This document shows positions 34,842 through 42,765 of a DNA stretch of 64,000 nt, one piece after another; position 1 is the first letter of the stretch, and the number at the start of each line of letters is the position of its first letter. Under the pieces are notes generated by a model. The model was given only the letters and a program-made list of their open reading frames with translations. It made no database searches and was not told the origin of the DNA. The translations under genes were made by a program, and so were the position numbers. The DNA is from JAJFUE01 sp041687335. GTDB lineage: Bacteria > Sumerlaeota > Sumerlaeia > MVZB01. The DNA is taken from contig JAWLCE010000001.1 in NCBI GenBank assembly GCA_041687335.1, forward strand, positions 186,001 through 250,000, read 5' to 3'.

Positions 34842-35207
34842 TCAATCCTCCTGCTCGGCGTCATCCTCATCCTCGAAGCTCGGGTCGAGGTCATGCTCCT
34901 CATCGACGAGGATCTGGCCATCGTAGTCCTCGCCGTCATTGATGAGCTGCCGGAAACTTTTGCCCGGTTTGAAGGTGGCGATCAGCTTGGGGGGAATCTG
35001 GATGCGATCGCCGGTGCGCGGGTTGCGACCGTTGCGGGCCTTCTTGTGCTTGACGTAGAAGGTCCCAAAGCCGACCAGCGATATTTTCTCGCCCTGCTTG
35101 AGCCCATCCTTGATCGAACCCAGGAAGATTTCGAGGGCGCAGATGGCGTCCTTGCGGCTCATCCCCGTGTTGTGGGCGACGCGGTTGACAATTTCGGCCT
35201 TCGTCAT
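34842..35207 (-). CDS. hup: HU/IHF family DNA-binding protein with acidic C-terminal tail
   Basis: This 121-residue protein has a complete HU core (KAEIVNRVAHNTGMSRKDA, GFGTFYVKHKKARNGRNPRTG, FKPGKSFRQLI) that bends DNA in the nucleoid. About 28 residues after the core are highly acidic (DEEHDLDPSFEDEDDAEQED), unusual for HU. The ATG at 35207 follows AAGGAACC. It is upstream of and coupled to the pseudouridine synthase gene. IHF versus HU cannot be told from one chain. Confidence 0.92.
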   Translation of the reverse strand: MTKAEIVNRVAHNTGMSRKDAICALEIFLGSIKDGLKQGEKISLVGFGTFYVKHKKARNGRNPRTGDRIQIPPKLIATFKPGKSFRQLINDGEDYDGQILVDEEHDLDPSFEDEDDAEQED

Positions 35208-35526
35208 GATCGGTTCCTTTTCTGATGGGGCGGCGCAACAGGGCCGGCCGATGCCGGCGCATGATCCGCGCCCGGACAACGCCGACCTGCCTGCCTGCCC
35301 GCGCTGCCATCGTTCCCCGCCATGCTGGTCAAAATGAAGGCATGAGTCAAGAAAATCCCGCCACTCGTGCTCGTGCGCGATCCGCAGGCCATGGGCCGCC
35401 GCCACCGCCCCCACTGAGGGGTGGATTTTTTGGACCCCTTCCAGCATCATGAGGGGAGTTTCCCTGACCGCCGGATCGGGGATGTTTGGATCCGGCCCAT
35501 TCTCTGCCACCGACAGGCTTTGTCGC
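35208..35526. other. 319-bp gap between hup and the Na+/Pi transporter gene
   Basis: This divergent interval has no convincing gene. It should hold the hup promoter on the minus strand. It contains the terminator-like hairpin at 35402-35431 pointing towards the transporter. No known RNA family was recognised by eye. Confidence 0.5.
35402..35431 (+). terminator. Terminator-like hairpin in the leader of the Na+/Pi transporter gene
   Basis: A GC-rich hairpin (CCACCGCCCC at 35402-35411 against GGGGTGG at 35418-35424) is followed by ATTTTTT (T run 35426-35431), the form of an intrinsic terminator. No plus-strand gene precedes it, and the transporter ATG is 96 bp downstream, so it could be an attenuator in the 5' leader or the end of an unrecognised small RNA. 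Confidence 0.5.
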
Positions 35527-38118
35527 ATGATTCACCCGACCCTCCTCCGGTTGCCAGTTGCCTTCCTGCTCGCCATTCTGCTGCTGCCGGCCTGGGCCAC
35601 CGCCCAGCCGACTGCCCCCAGCGAGCCCCCCGACCGCATCGAGCGCTATCATTCCGACAACATGACCGGCGGTCTGGGTCTGGAACTGTCGCGACCACTG
35701 GCGGTGCGGGTCATGGGCAAGGAACGCCTGACGATGTTCGGCTCACGCCAGCGCCGGCCGGTGGGCCAAGCTCCGGTGCGCTTCCGGCTTGACCCCCAGG
35801 CCGCCGGCTGGGGCGCGCGCCTGCTCAGTGACAGCAGCTTGACCGATGCCGGCGGCATCGCCCGGGTTGGCTTGGTGCTGGGCAAGGTTCCCGGTCGCTA
35901 TCTCATCCACGCCGAGGCCTTGGGAGCCGATGGCCAGCCGGCGGCCAAGACCACGCTGGCCGTCGTCGGCGGCGTCATCATCAGCGGCGGTGGCCAGGAC
36001 GCCCGCAGCGGTGAGACTGTCGCCGAGCCGCTCAAGGTGATGGTCGAACGCGCCCCGGGGGAGCCGTTGGTGGGTGCCGAAGTCGCCCTGATCATCACCG
36101 AGGCTGCCGGCAAGGCGCGTGTGTCACCCGATACGGCCAGCACCAATGCCGATGGCGAGGCAGTCTTTCAGGTCACACCCGGCACTGAAAACGGCCGGAC
36201 GACCCTGCACGTCAACGTCCAGCGTCCGATGGAGGACGCCTCCGGCCACAGGATCATGCTGGCCGAGGTCCCCGTCTCCTTCTACACGATCGCCCCGCTC
36301 AGCCTGTTCATCCTGATCGGCGGCGGACTGGCCATCTTCATTTTCGGCATGACCCAGCTTTCCGAAGCCCTCACGATGATTGCCGGTGAGAACCTGCGCC
36401 ATTGGCTGAACCTGCTGACGCGCAACCGGGTCCTGGGGCTGGCTGCCGGGGCGATCATCACCGGGCTGCTCCAATCCAGCTCGACCACCTCAGTGATGGT
36501 CATCGGCTTTGTCAATGCCGGCCTGTTCCAGCTACGCCAGGCTATCAGCGTCATCTTTGGCGCCAATATCGGCACCACCGTCACCGCGCAGATGATCTCG
36601 TTCAACCTGACCCACCTGGCATTACCCGCCATCGCGGCCGGCGTCATCATGCTGTTGGTCACGGCGCGGGAGCGGCCCCGCCACTGGGGCGTGGCACTGG
36701 TGGGCTTCGGCCTCATCTTTCTCGGCTTGGGCATGATGAGCTCCCCCCTCAAGGAGCTGCGCGACAGCCACCTGATGCAGAGCTTCTTTACCGGACTCTC
36801 CTGCGCCCCCATCGATGGTCAAATCCCACTGGGCCCGGTGCTCAAGTGCATCCTCATCGGCGCGGTGACGACAGCGGTCGTCCAAAGTTCCTCCGCCGCC
36901 ATCGGCCTGCTGCTGACGCTGGTCGGCAGCGGCCTGCTCGACGTCTGGACCGCCTTCCCGATCCTGCTGGGCGACAACATCGGCACCACCGTGACGGCCA
37001 TGCTCGCCTCAATCGGGACCAACCGCACCTCGCGCCGGCTGGCGGTCAGCCACGTCCTCTTCAACGTGCTGGGCGTGATGGTGATGGTCCTGCTGTTGCT
37101 GGTGCCTTGGCACGGCCGGCCCATCTTCATGGAATTTATTAATTATATCACCCCCGGCGACGCCTTCATGGGCGAGAACGTCGAGCGCTGGCTGGCCAAT
37201 GCCCACACCATGTTCAACATCAGCGCGGCGCTGATCTTCCTGCCCTTCATCGGCGCCTTCGCATGGGTCTCGACCGCGCTGGTGCGCAAGTCCAGCGAAG
37301 AGGGCGAGGAAGAGCGGATCACCTACCTTGAACCGCACCTGCTGGCCACTCCGGTGCTGGCGATGGCACAGGTTTACCGTGAGCTCGGTTACATGAGCAC
37401 CCAGGGGCGGCGCGCCCTGCGAATCGCCTCCGAAATCCTGGAGTCGGGCCCCAACTCCGCCTTCGAGCGCCAATACGAGCGGATTCACCGGCGCGAGGCG
37501 CGGCTGGACCGGCTACAGGACGAAATCCTGAATTACATCGAGCAGATCAGCCGGCGCCACCTGAGCGAGAACGAGAGCCGGTTGATCCCCCGACTCATTC
37601 ACGCCGTCAACGACGCCGAGCGCATTGGCGACCGTTGCGTCGCGATCCTGAAGCTGCTGCGCCGGATCCATCGGCGCCAGATGGCCTTCGACCCCGCCAC
37701 GGCCCAGGAGATTGGTGTGCTGTTCAACGCCGTGCTGCAGATGTATGACCATGTCGTGCGGGCACTCGAGGAAGGCGACCGCCGCTCGCTCGAACGCGCC
37801 CTCGCCCAGCGCAAGCAGGTCGGACTGATGGTCAAGGACCTGCGCAAGGCCCACCTGACCCGGCTCGAGGGTCGCCCTGACGAGCTGCGTTCCGGGATGA
37901 CCTTCATCGAGATGATGACCCACCTCGAGGAGGTCGCCGTCGCCCTCAGCAGCATCATCGCCGCCTATCAGGCCACCTTCGCCTGGGTCAGCCCCGAGCG
38001 CCCCATCCAGCCGCGCCTGCAGGAGCCGTCGGCCCAGCGCCCGCAACTGGATCACGCTGAGGATGAGGATTTCGATGAGGATGAACTGGTCGGCGCGACG
38101 GCCGATGATGAGACATGA
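35527..38118 (+). CDS. Na+/phosphate cotransporter with periplasmic Ig-like and cytoplasmic PhoU-like domains
   Basis: This 863-residue protein has a signal-like start (LLRLPVAFLLAILLLPAWATA), then about 220 residues of two Ig-like (Big_1-type) beta domains (PVRFRLDPQAAGWG..., PLVGAEVALIITEAAG...). The NptA/PNaS transporter core has duplicated QSSS motifs at Q316 (QSSSTTSVMVIG) and Q453 (QSSSAAIGLLL). A PhoU-like helical domain occupies residues about 600-800 and an acidic tail follows. It imports phosphate with sodium. The N-terminal Ig-like part is not found in standard family members and would face the periplasm. A hairpin follows the stop. Confidence 0.9.
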   Translation: MIHPTLLRLPVAFLLAILLLPAWATAQPTAPSEPPDRIERYHSDNMTGGLGLELSRPLAVRVMGKERLTMFGSRQRRPVGQAPVRFRLDPQAAGWGARLLSDSSLTDAGGIARVGLVLGKVPGRYLIHAEALGADGQPAAKTTLAVVGGVIISGGGQDARSGETVAEPLKVMVERAPGEPLVGAEVALIITEAAGKARVSPDTASTNADGEAVFQVTPGTENGRTTLHVNVQRPMEDASGHRIMLAEVPVSFYTIAPLSLFILIGGGLAIFIFGMTQLSEALTMIAGENLRHWLNLLTRNRVLGLAAGAIITGLLQSSSTTSVMVIGFVNAGLFQLRQAISVIFGANIGTTVTAQMISFNLTHLALPAIAAGVIMLLVTARERPRHWGVALVGFGLIFLGLGMMSSPLKELRDSHLMQSFFTGLSCAPIDGQIPLGPVLKCILIGAVTTAVVQSSSAAIGLLLTLVGSGLLDVWTAFPILLGDNIGTTVTAMLASIGTNRTSRRLAVSHVLFNVLGVMVMVLLLLVPWHGRPIFMEFINYITPGDAFMGENVERWLANAHTMFNISAALIFLPFIGAFAWVSTALVRKSSEEGEEERITYLEPHLLATPVLAMAQVYRELGYMSTQGRRALRIASEILESGPNSAFERQYERIHRREARLDRLQDEILNYIEQISRRHLSENESRLIPRLIHAVNDAERIGDRCVAILKLLRRIHRRQMAFDPATAQEIGVLFNAVLQMYDHVVRALEEGDRRSLERALAQRKQVGLMVKDLRKAHLTRLEGRPDELRSGMTFIEMMTHLEEVAVALSSIIAAYQATFAWVSPERPIQPRLQEPSAQRPQLDHAEDEDFDEDELVGATADDET

Positions 38119-38138
38119 GGGGGCCGATTGGCCCCCTC
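38117..38138. terminator. Bidirectional hairpin between convergent genes
   Basis: GAGGGGGCC (38117-38125) pairs with GGCCCCCTC (38130-38138), overlapping the transporter stop codon. It lies 31 bp from the convergent stop at 38170. Confidence 0.65.
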
Positions 38139-38169
38139 GGCAATCACTCTGGACCTGATGCAATCAACG

Positions 38170-39723
38170 TTATCGCCGGGCGTGCAGCGCATTCCCCGTG
38201 ACCGGAATCCGGGCGCCGTGGAGCGCTTGGGCCGCCAGCGCGTCGCTGGCCCCCAGCAGCGAGACCCCATGGGCTGAGATCTCGGTGGCGCGCCGCCGCG
38301 TCAGCGGGTCCTCCAGCTCAAACCAGAACTGCACCGGACCCGCCTGCTCCAGTCGATAGACAATCCGCGCGACCGTGCCGCCCGGGTAGTTGATCGGCCC
38401 GCCCAGCGATCCCACCCCATAATCGATCAGCCCCTGGTCGGCCACAACCTGGTTGGCTTCAAAACGGTCAAACGGGAAGCTGTCGTGAAAGTCGCCATCA
38501 AAAATATTCACGCCCAGCCGGATATAATTGTCCTCGTCGGCATCCAGGATGCTGATCCGCTCGGGCTGGTAGCGGATGCGGAAGCGCAGCCGGTCGAAGG
38601 CCGCCGAGGCGGGGTTGAGCAGCACCACGTCGGCCGTGCCGATCTCGCCCGGAGCCAGCTCGCCATGATTGGGAATGATGGCCAACCGCACGCGCTGCAG
38701 CGGGTCCAGTTCAGTCAGCTCCTGGCTGGCGCGCAGGTCCGCGACAAAGCGCGAGCCATACTGCTCGACCTGCTGCGGTTCGATGCGCAGCACCATCCGC
38801 ATGGCGGCGACTCCATCGAGCAGGCGACTGTCGAGGATGTTGCGCTCGCCGACGTAGGCCCCCACCTCGGCCTCGGCCGGCGCGGACATATCCAAAGCCG
38901 ACTGGACGGTCGCCTCATGCGCCCGCCAGTGAATCTGCGCCAGCGGCTGGATCGCCTCGCGCATCGGCTCGCCCAGCCGGGCCACGATCTGCACAAGCCC
39001 CTCCTCACGCCAGACGCGCGTCTGGACCGGCTCGGCCGCCTGGGCCTCCAGCCACTGGGTATCAACCCAGTCGGGCTCAAGGATGCGGGGATTGTAGCGC
39101 ACCCACAGCTCGACCCGCTCGACCGGTTCGGTCTCGCGATTGTAAAGGGTCAGGGTCGATGCAAAACGGTCGCCGACCTGGCCCTCGAAGGAGCTGGGTT
39201 CGAAAAATATCGCATTGGAACGGGCGTCGGCAGGGATCGTCAGCCCCGGCAGTTTCTCGGCGGGGGCGCCCCGGCGGGCAACGGCGCCGCCGGCGGGAGC
39301 CTGCCGGGTGATGGTGACCCGCTCCTCGCCGGCGCGCGCGCGCTCGGCGCCCTCAGCGGCCGCCTGCGGGGGCGGCTGGCCCGGTCGAATCCCTTCCATC
39401 GTCCCATAGGCCGACGAGCCGCGCGTGCGACGCGAGGTGGCCCTGTCGCGGGTGGAGCGACTGGCTGTCTGGCCCGCCCGGCGATCGCGCAGCGACGAAG
39501 TGCGAGCCCGCGAGCCGGGTTCCATCTGGCCGAAGCTCGACCCGCCGAGACCACCCGGTCTGCCGCGGTCGCCCAAGCGCGACTCCCGCACCCCCGCGCC
39601 ATTGGTCGGCTGTTCGTCCTGGGCCGGCAGCGAGCCCGAAAAGGTGGCCAACAGCGCCAGCCCTGCCGCCGGCAGCAGTCGCCGCAGCCGCGAAATGACG
39701 GTCATTCGATTGATTTTCCGCAT
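38170..39723 (-). CDS. Secreted protein with two cohesin-like beta domains
   Basis: The 517-residue protein begins with a signal sequence (LLPAAGLALLATFSGSLPAQ) and a long R/G/S/T-rich disordered stretch (residues 40-165). Two similar beta domains follow, each with the cohesin-type opening: GDRFASTLTLYNRETEPVERV ... VRYNPRILEP, and GEIGTADVVLLNPASAAFDRL ... IRYQPERISI. No dockerin is seen in the window. It may be an exported matrix or adhesion protein. The ATG at 39723 has AAGGTG upstream; it begins 12 bp after nadB, so the two share a transcript. The family match is by pattern only. Confidence 0.6.
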   Translation of the reverse strand: MRKINRMTVISRLRRLLPAAGLALLATFSGSLPAQDEQPTNGAGVRESRLGDRGRPGGLGGSSFGQMEPGSRARTSSLRDRRAGQTASRSTRDRATSRRTRGSSAYGTMEGIRPGQPPPQAAAEGAERARAGEERVTITRQAPAGGAVARRGAPAEKLPGLTIPADARSNAIFFEPSSFEGQVGDRFASTLTLYNRETEPVERVELWVRYNPRILEPDWVDTQWLEAQAAEPVQTRVWREEGLVQIVARLGEPMREAIQPLAQIHWRAHEATVQSALDMSAPAEAEVGAYVGERNILDSRLLDGVAAMRMVLRIEPQQVEQYGSRFVADLRASQELTELDPLQRVRLAIIPNHGELAPGEIGTADVVLLNPASAAFDRLRFRIRYQPERISILDADEDNYIRLGVNIFDGDFHDSFPFDRFEANQVVADQGLIDYGVGSLGGPINYPGGTVARIVYRLEQAGPVQFWFELEDPLTRRRATEISAHGVSLLGASDALAAQALHGARIPVTGNALHARR

Positions 39724-39735
39724 CACGTCACACCT

Positions 39736-41340
39736 TCATGGATTGACATAATCCATCTGCTGGGAGTGATTCCACGAGCTCGGATCAGGGGCGTCGGCCA
39801 GGTAATGGCAACCGCGGCTGGTGCGGTTCTGCAGCGCCGCATAAAGCACCGCCAACGCCGCCTGGACCCCATTTCGCAGGCCGATCAGGTCGTCGTCCAG
39901 TGCCGTGCGCCCATAGAAGGCCTCGATCTCCTGTTGCAGCTCCCGCAGGATCCGGTTGGCCCGTTGCATGCGCCGCTGGGTCCGGGTCAGGCCGACGTAG
40001 TTCCACATCGTGTACCTGATGGTCATCCAGTCTTGCAAGATCAGTGCCGGATCGGCCGGCTCGCGCTCGGGCACCCACGGGTCGATTGGCGGCCAAGAGG
40101 GCGCCGACTGCTTGCGCCGGTCCATGATCGCCCCGGCCGCCCGCAACCCGAAGACCAGCCCCTCCAGCAGCGAGGTTGAGGCCAGCCGGTTCGCACCGTG
40201 CATCCCATTGCAGGCCACCTCGCCCACCGCCCAGAGCCGGTCGATCGAAGTGCGGCCCTCCAGGTCGGTCATCACCCCGCCGCAGGAGTAATGCGCCGCC
40301 GGCACCACCGGGATCGGCTCGCTGGAGATATCGATGCCCAGCTTCAGGCACTGCGCGTGGATCGTCGGGAATCGCTCACGCACCCAGCGCGTCGGCTTGT
40401 GGCTGATGTCGAGCCAGACGCAGGGCTCGCCGGTCTCGAGCATCTCCTGGTGGATGGCGCGCGCGACCACGTCGCGTGGCGCGAGCGACCCCAGCGGATG
40501 ATGGCGCGCCATGAACTCACTGCCGTCGCGCCGCACCAGCCGGCCGCCCTCCCCGCGCATCGACTCGCTGACCAGGAATCGCGGGGCATGAGGGTGATAA
40601 AGCGCCGTCGGGTGGAACTGGACATACTCCACGTTCAGCAGTCGCGCCCCCGCGCGATAGGCCATCGCGATCCCGTCCCCGCGCGCCCCGTCCGGATTGG
40701 TGGTGTGCAGGAAAAGCTGGCCCAGTCCCCCCGTGGCCAGCACCGTGTGGCGGGCCATGATCGTCTCGACGCGGCAGGCATCGCGGTCGAGCACATAGGC
40801 CCCCACGCAGGTGTTGGGCTGATAAATGTCCAGCGGGCGGCGCGAGTGGTGCGAAAGGGTCAGAAGATCCACCGCCACCCAAGGCCGCAGCAATGTGATG
40901 CGGGGCTCCTCGTCGACGGCCCGCCACAGCGCCTCATGGATGCGCTGCCCCGTCCGATCCTCGCAATGCAGGATCCGCGGCACCGAATGGGCGCCCTCCT
41001 CGGTCACGTCATACTCGCCGTCGGGGCGGCGGTTGAAGTCGATGCCCAGCTCCTCGATCAGGACGCGCCGGACCGCCTCGGGACCCTCTTCGGCCAGCAC
41101 CCTGGCCGCCGGTGGCCAGCTCAGCCCCGCCCCCGCCGTCACGATATCGCGCTCGAGCAGCTCGGGACTGTCGCCCGGCCCGGTATAGATGATGCCCCCC
41201 TGGGCCCAGCGCGTATTGGTGCGCTCGACGTCATGGCTGCGGTGCAGCATCAGCACCCGCGCGCCCGCCTGCGCCGCCTTGAGCGCCGTGATCGCCCCTG
41301 CAATCCCGCCTCCAATGACGAGGACGTCTGTCTCGAGCAT
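39736..41340 (-). CDS. nadB: L-aspartate oxidase
   Basis: This 534-residue flavoprotein has the FAD dinucleotide site VLVIGGGIAGAITALKA, the active-site block RWAQGGI, and NadB features HYSCGGVMTDLEGRTS and GMHGANRLASTSLLEGL. It oxidises aspartate to iminoaspartate in the first step of de novo NAD synthesis. The length is usual. No nadA or nadC is adjacent. Succinate dehydrogenase flavoprotein is excluded by the GANRLAS context and the short C-terminal domain. Confidence 0.93.
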   Translation of the reverse strand: MLETDVLVIGGGIAGAITALKAAQAGARVLMLHRSHDVERTNTRWAQGGIIYTGPGDSPELLERDIVTAGAGLSWPPAARVLAEEGPEAVRRVLIEELGIDFNRRPDGEYDVTEEGAHSVPRILHCEDRTGQRIHEALWRAVDEEPRITLLRPWVAVDLLTLSHHSRRPLDIYQPNTCVGAYVLDRDACRVETIMARHTVLATGGLGQLFLHTTNPDGARGDGIAMAYRAGARLLNVEYVQFHPTALYHPHAPRFLVSESMRGEGGRLVRRDGSEFMARHHPLGSLAPRDVVARAIHQEMLETGEPCVWLDISHKPTRWVRERFPTIHAQCLKLGIDISSEPIPVVPAAHYSCGGVMTDLEGRTSIDRLWAVGEVACNGMHGANRLASTSLLEGLVFGLRAAGAIMDRRKQSAPSWPPIDPWVPEREPADPALILQDWMTIRYTMWNYVGLTRTQRRMQRANRILRELQQEIEAFYGRTALDDDLIGLRNGVQAALAVLYAALQNRTSRGCHYLADAPDPSSWNHSQQMDYVNP

Positions 41341-41488
41341 CGCCTGCCCCTCTTTTGCTGGTCCCCTCGCACTAGCCGTTCTGGCCCGGCCAGATCGCTA
41401 GATTATAGCGCTCCACAGGCGGATGTATAGTGTTTCAACCCCACCACGCGGCGCCCGGGCGCAGCTTGATTCCGATTCGGACCACAAT

Positions 41489-41549
41489 TGGCAGGTCGGG
41501 TCTGTAACCCGACAGGGGCTTCAGTGTCGGCTCGAAGAGCCGACCTACC
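41489..41549. repeat. Intergenic palindromic repeat, family A, copy 2
   Basis: Two hairpins in a row: GTCGGGT (41495-41501) with ACCCGAC (41507-41513), and the perfect GTCGGCTCGAAGAGCCGAC (41526-41544). The second hairpin and flanks are identical to 28374-28396. A degenerate right end (GCCGACCCACCCTCCCCGC, near 42606-42624) accompanies the second copy of the neighbouring duplication. Confidence 0.75.
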
Positions 41550-41578
41550 CTCCCCGCTTACGAATCATTCACGTGGGG

Positions 41579-41610
41579 TTGACAACTTGGCCGCCGCGCT
41601 TGTCTATTTA
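41579..41610 (+). promoter_or_regulatory. Promoter of the first membrane-protein copy
   Basis: TTGACA (41579-41584) is followed 18 bp later by TCTATT/TATTTA (41603-41610). The same arrangement with nearly the same spacer is at 42698-42729, so the promoter was duplicated with the gene. The leader to the ATG at 41647 is about 30 bases with a GAGGTGGGGG site. Confidence 0.55.
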
Positions 41611-41646
41611 TGGCTGGAAACGTGCGGCAGATGAGGTGGGGGACGA

Positions 41647-42327
41647 ATGAAATTCAGCCCGGCTCAAGAAAAAATCGTGCAGAGGGCAGGTCTCCTCATG
41701 ATCCCGATGCTATTCATCGGCTGGGTCCTGTATTTTTTTCTCCTTCGCAAAATTCAATCCGCAGATGCCGATCTGCCGCTTGAGACCGCAATTTTCTGGA
41801 TACGGGAATCCATCGTCTGGAGGAGACTTTTCATCCCTCTGCTGACGCTCAACCTGATCGGCATTTTTTGCACTCTGCTGGCCTTGTCCTCCGAGTCCCT
41901 CACTCAATTGAGACGGACCTTTCTGAGCATGATCATGGCCCTTGGAATCTTGGTGTTACTCGCTTCTGTCTCACTCATGAATTTTCTAATTCAACACAGT
42001 ATTCCTGAGGCCATCAGCAGCGTCTGGGATAATAACAGGGCCGTCAGTCTTGCGATCTATGAATACCACATGATCCACGGCAAGTATCCAGACTCCATTG
42101 ATGATGTGGTGCCCTATTTAGATGAATATTTCAGCATTTACGATGCATTTACTGGTGGTCGCGAAAAACTCTGGATCGGTCATACGCCCCAATATGTTGG
42201 GCTTTTCAGCGTCGGGCCCGACATGGAGCGCACCAACGAAAAGGGAGCCGTGCCGACCATACACTATGATCCAACCAACGGCACATACAGCAGCGGCGAT
42301 CTTGTGACCCGTATATCTGAGGATTGA
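41647..42327 (+). CDS. Membrane protein with pseudopilin-like C-terminal region, copy 1
   Basis: This 226-residue protein has three N-terminal membrane segments (about 16-36, 56-80, 92-115) and a soluble C-terminal part with the text IYEYHMIHGKYPDSIDDVVPYL, GLFSVGPDME and YDPTNGTYSSGDLVTRI. That C-terminal pattern is like the variable end of type II secretion pseudopilins (GspG type), but the N-terminal prepilin signal is absent. A paralogue follows at 42766-43467. G+C is lower than in most of the window. Function unknown. Confidence 0.65.
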   Translation: MKFSPAQEKIVQRAGLLMIPMLFIGWVLYFFLLRKIQSADADLPLETAIFWIRESIVWRRLFIPLLTLNLIGIFCTLLALSSESLTQLRRTFLSMIMALGILVLLASVSLMNFLIQHSIPEAISSVWDNNRAVSLAIYEYHMIHGKYPDSIDDVVPYLDEYFSIYDAFTGGREKLWIGHTPQYVGLFSVGPDMERTNEKGAVPTIHYDPTNGTYSSGDLVTRISED

Positions 42328-42347
42328 CCATCCAGAACATTATCAGC

Positions 42348-42604
42348 AATCAGCCGGAGTGGAGTTCGTCATCATGCGCGCAATCTGGATGATATGTCTG
42401 ACGTCGGCGGTCATCGCGCTCGGGCCGGATTGCCTGGCGACAGTGCTGGGAGTTACAACGCCGGAGAGGTATCCTTGGCTATATGGCGATTGTCATGAAT
42501 CCCTTTACTTGCGTTTGGGCCCCAAGCTGCGGACTTTTGTGTCGCCCGCAGCTTAAATGGCGCCCAACCGCGGCTGCCCGGCTCGAACAGATCCACCTAG
42601 GTGG
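42348..42604 (+). pseudogene. Broken 5' fragment of the glycoside hydrolase gene (first copy)
   Basis: Bases 42348-42450 match the start of the intact hydrolase gene at 43461-43563 without gaps (same signal peptide MRAIWMICLTSAVIALGPDC). After an insert of about 100 bp containing a palindrome (42515-42567), the similarity resumes at about 42566-42604 (ARLEQIHLG against ARLEAIQLD). The frame is closed by TAA at 42554-42556 and the catalytic domain is missing. The remaining part of 42328-42765 is noncoding. Confidence 0.75.
42515..42567. repeat. Long nested palindrome inside the pseudogene
   Basis: TTGGGC (42515-42520) pairs with GCCCAA (42562-42567) and AAGCTGCGG (42524-42532) with CCGCAGCTT (42546-42554), giving one nested hairpin of about 53 bp. 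It disrupts the pseudogene and has no counterpart in the intact copy, so it arrived by insertion or rearrangement. Confidence 0.65.
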
Positions 42605-42697
42605 TGCCGACCCACCCTCCCCGCCCCGTGCTGCGGTCGCACGCGACGACGGATCAATTTCATGGTTTCATTCTCCATACGAATCATTCACGTGGGG

Positions 42698-42729
42698 TTG
42701 ACAACTTGGCCGCAGCGCTTGACTATTTA
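42698..42729 (+). promoter_or_regulatory. Promoter of the second membrane-protein copy
   Basis: TTGACA (42698-42703) is followed 18 bp later by ACTATT (42722-42727). The region from about 42680 through the ATG at 42766 differs from 41561-41647 at only a few bases. Confidence 0.55.
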
Positions 42730-42765
42730 TTGGTGGAAACGTGCGGCAGATGAGGTGGGGGACGA

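Larger units (their letters stand above)
41341..41646. other. 306-bp gap with palindromic repeat and duplicated promoter
   Basis: No gene is seen. The left part should hold the nadB promoter. The middle has repeat family A (41489-41549) and the right part carries a promoter region whose sequence recurs almost unchanged at 42680-42765. Confidence 0.6.

Noticed and set aside
35225..35452. 75-codon plus-strand frame before the Na+/Pi gene
   Set aside because: Rich in R, A and P with no ribosome-binding site, and it runs through the terminator-like hairpin at 35402-35431.
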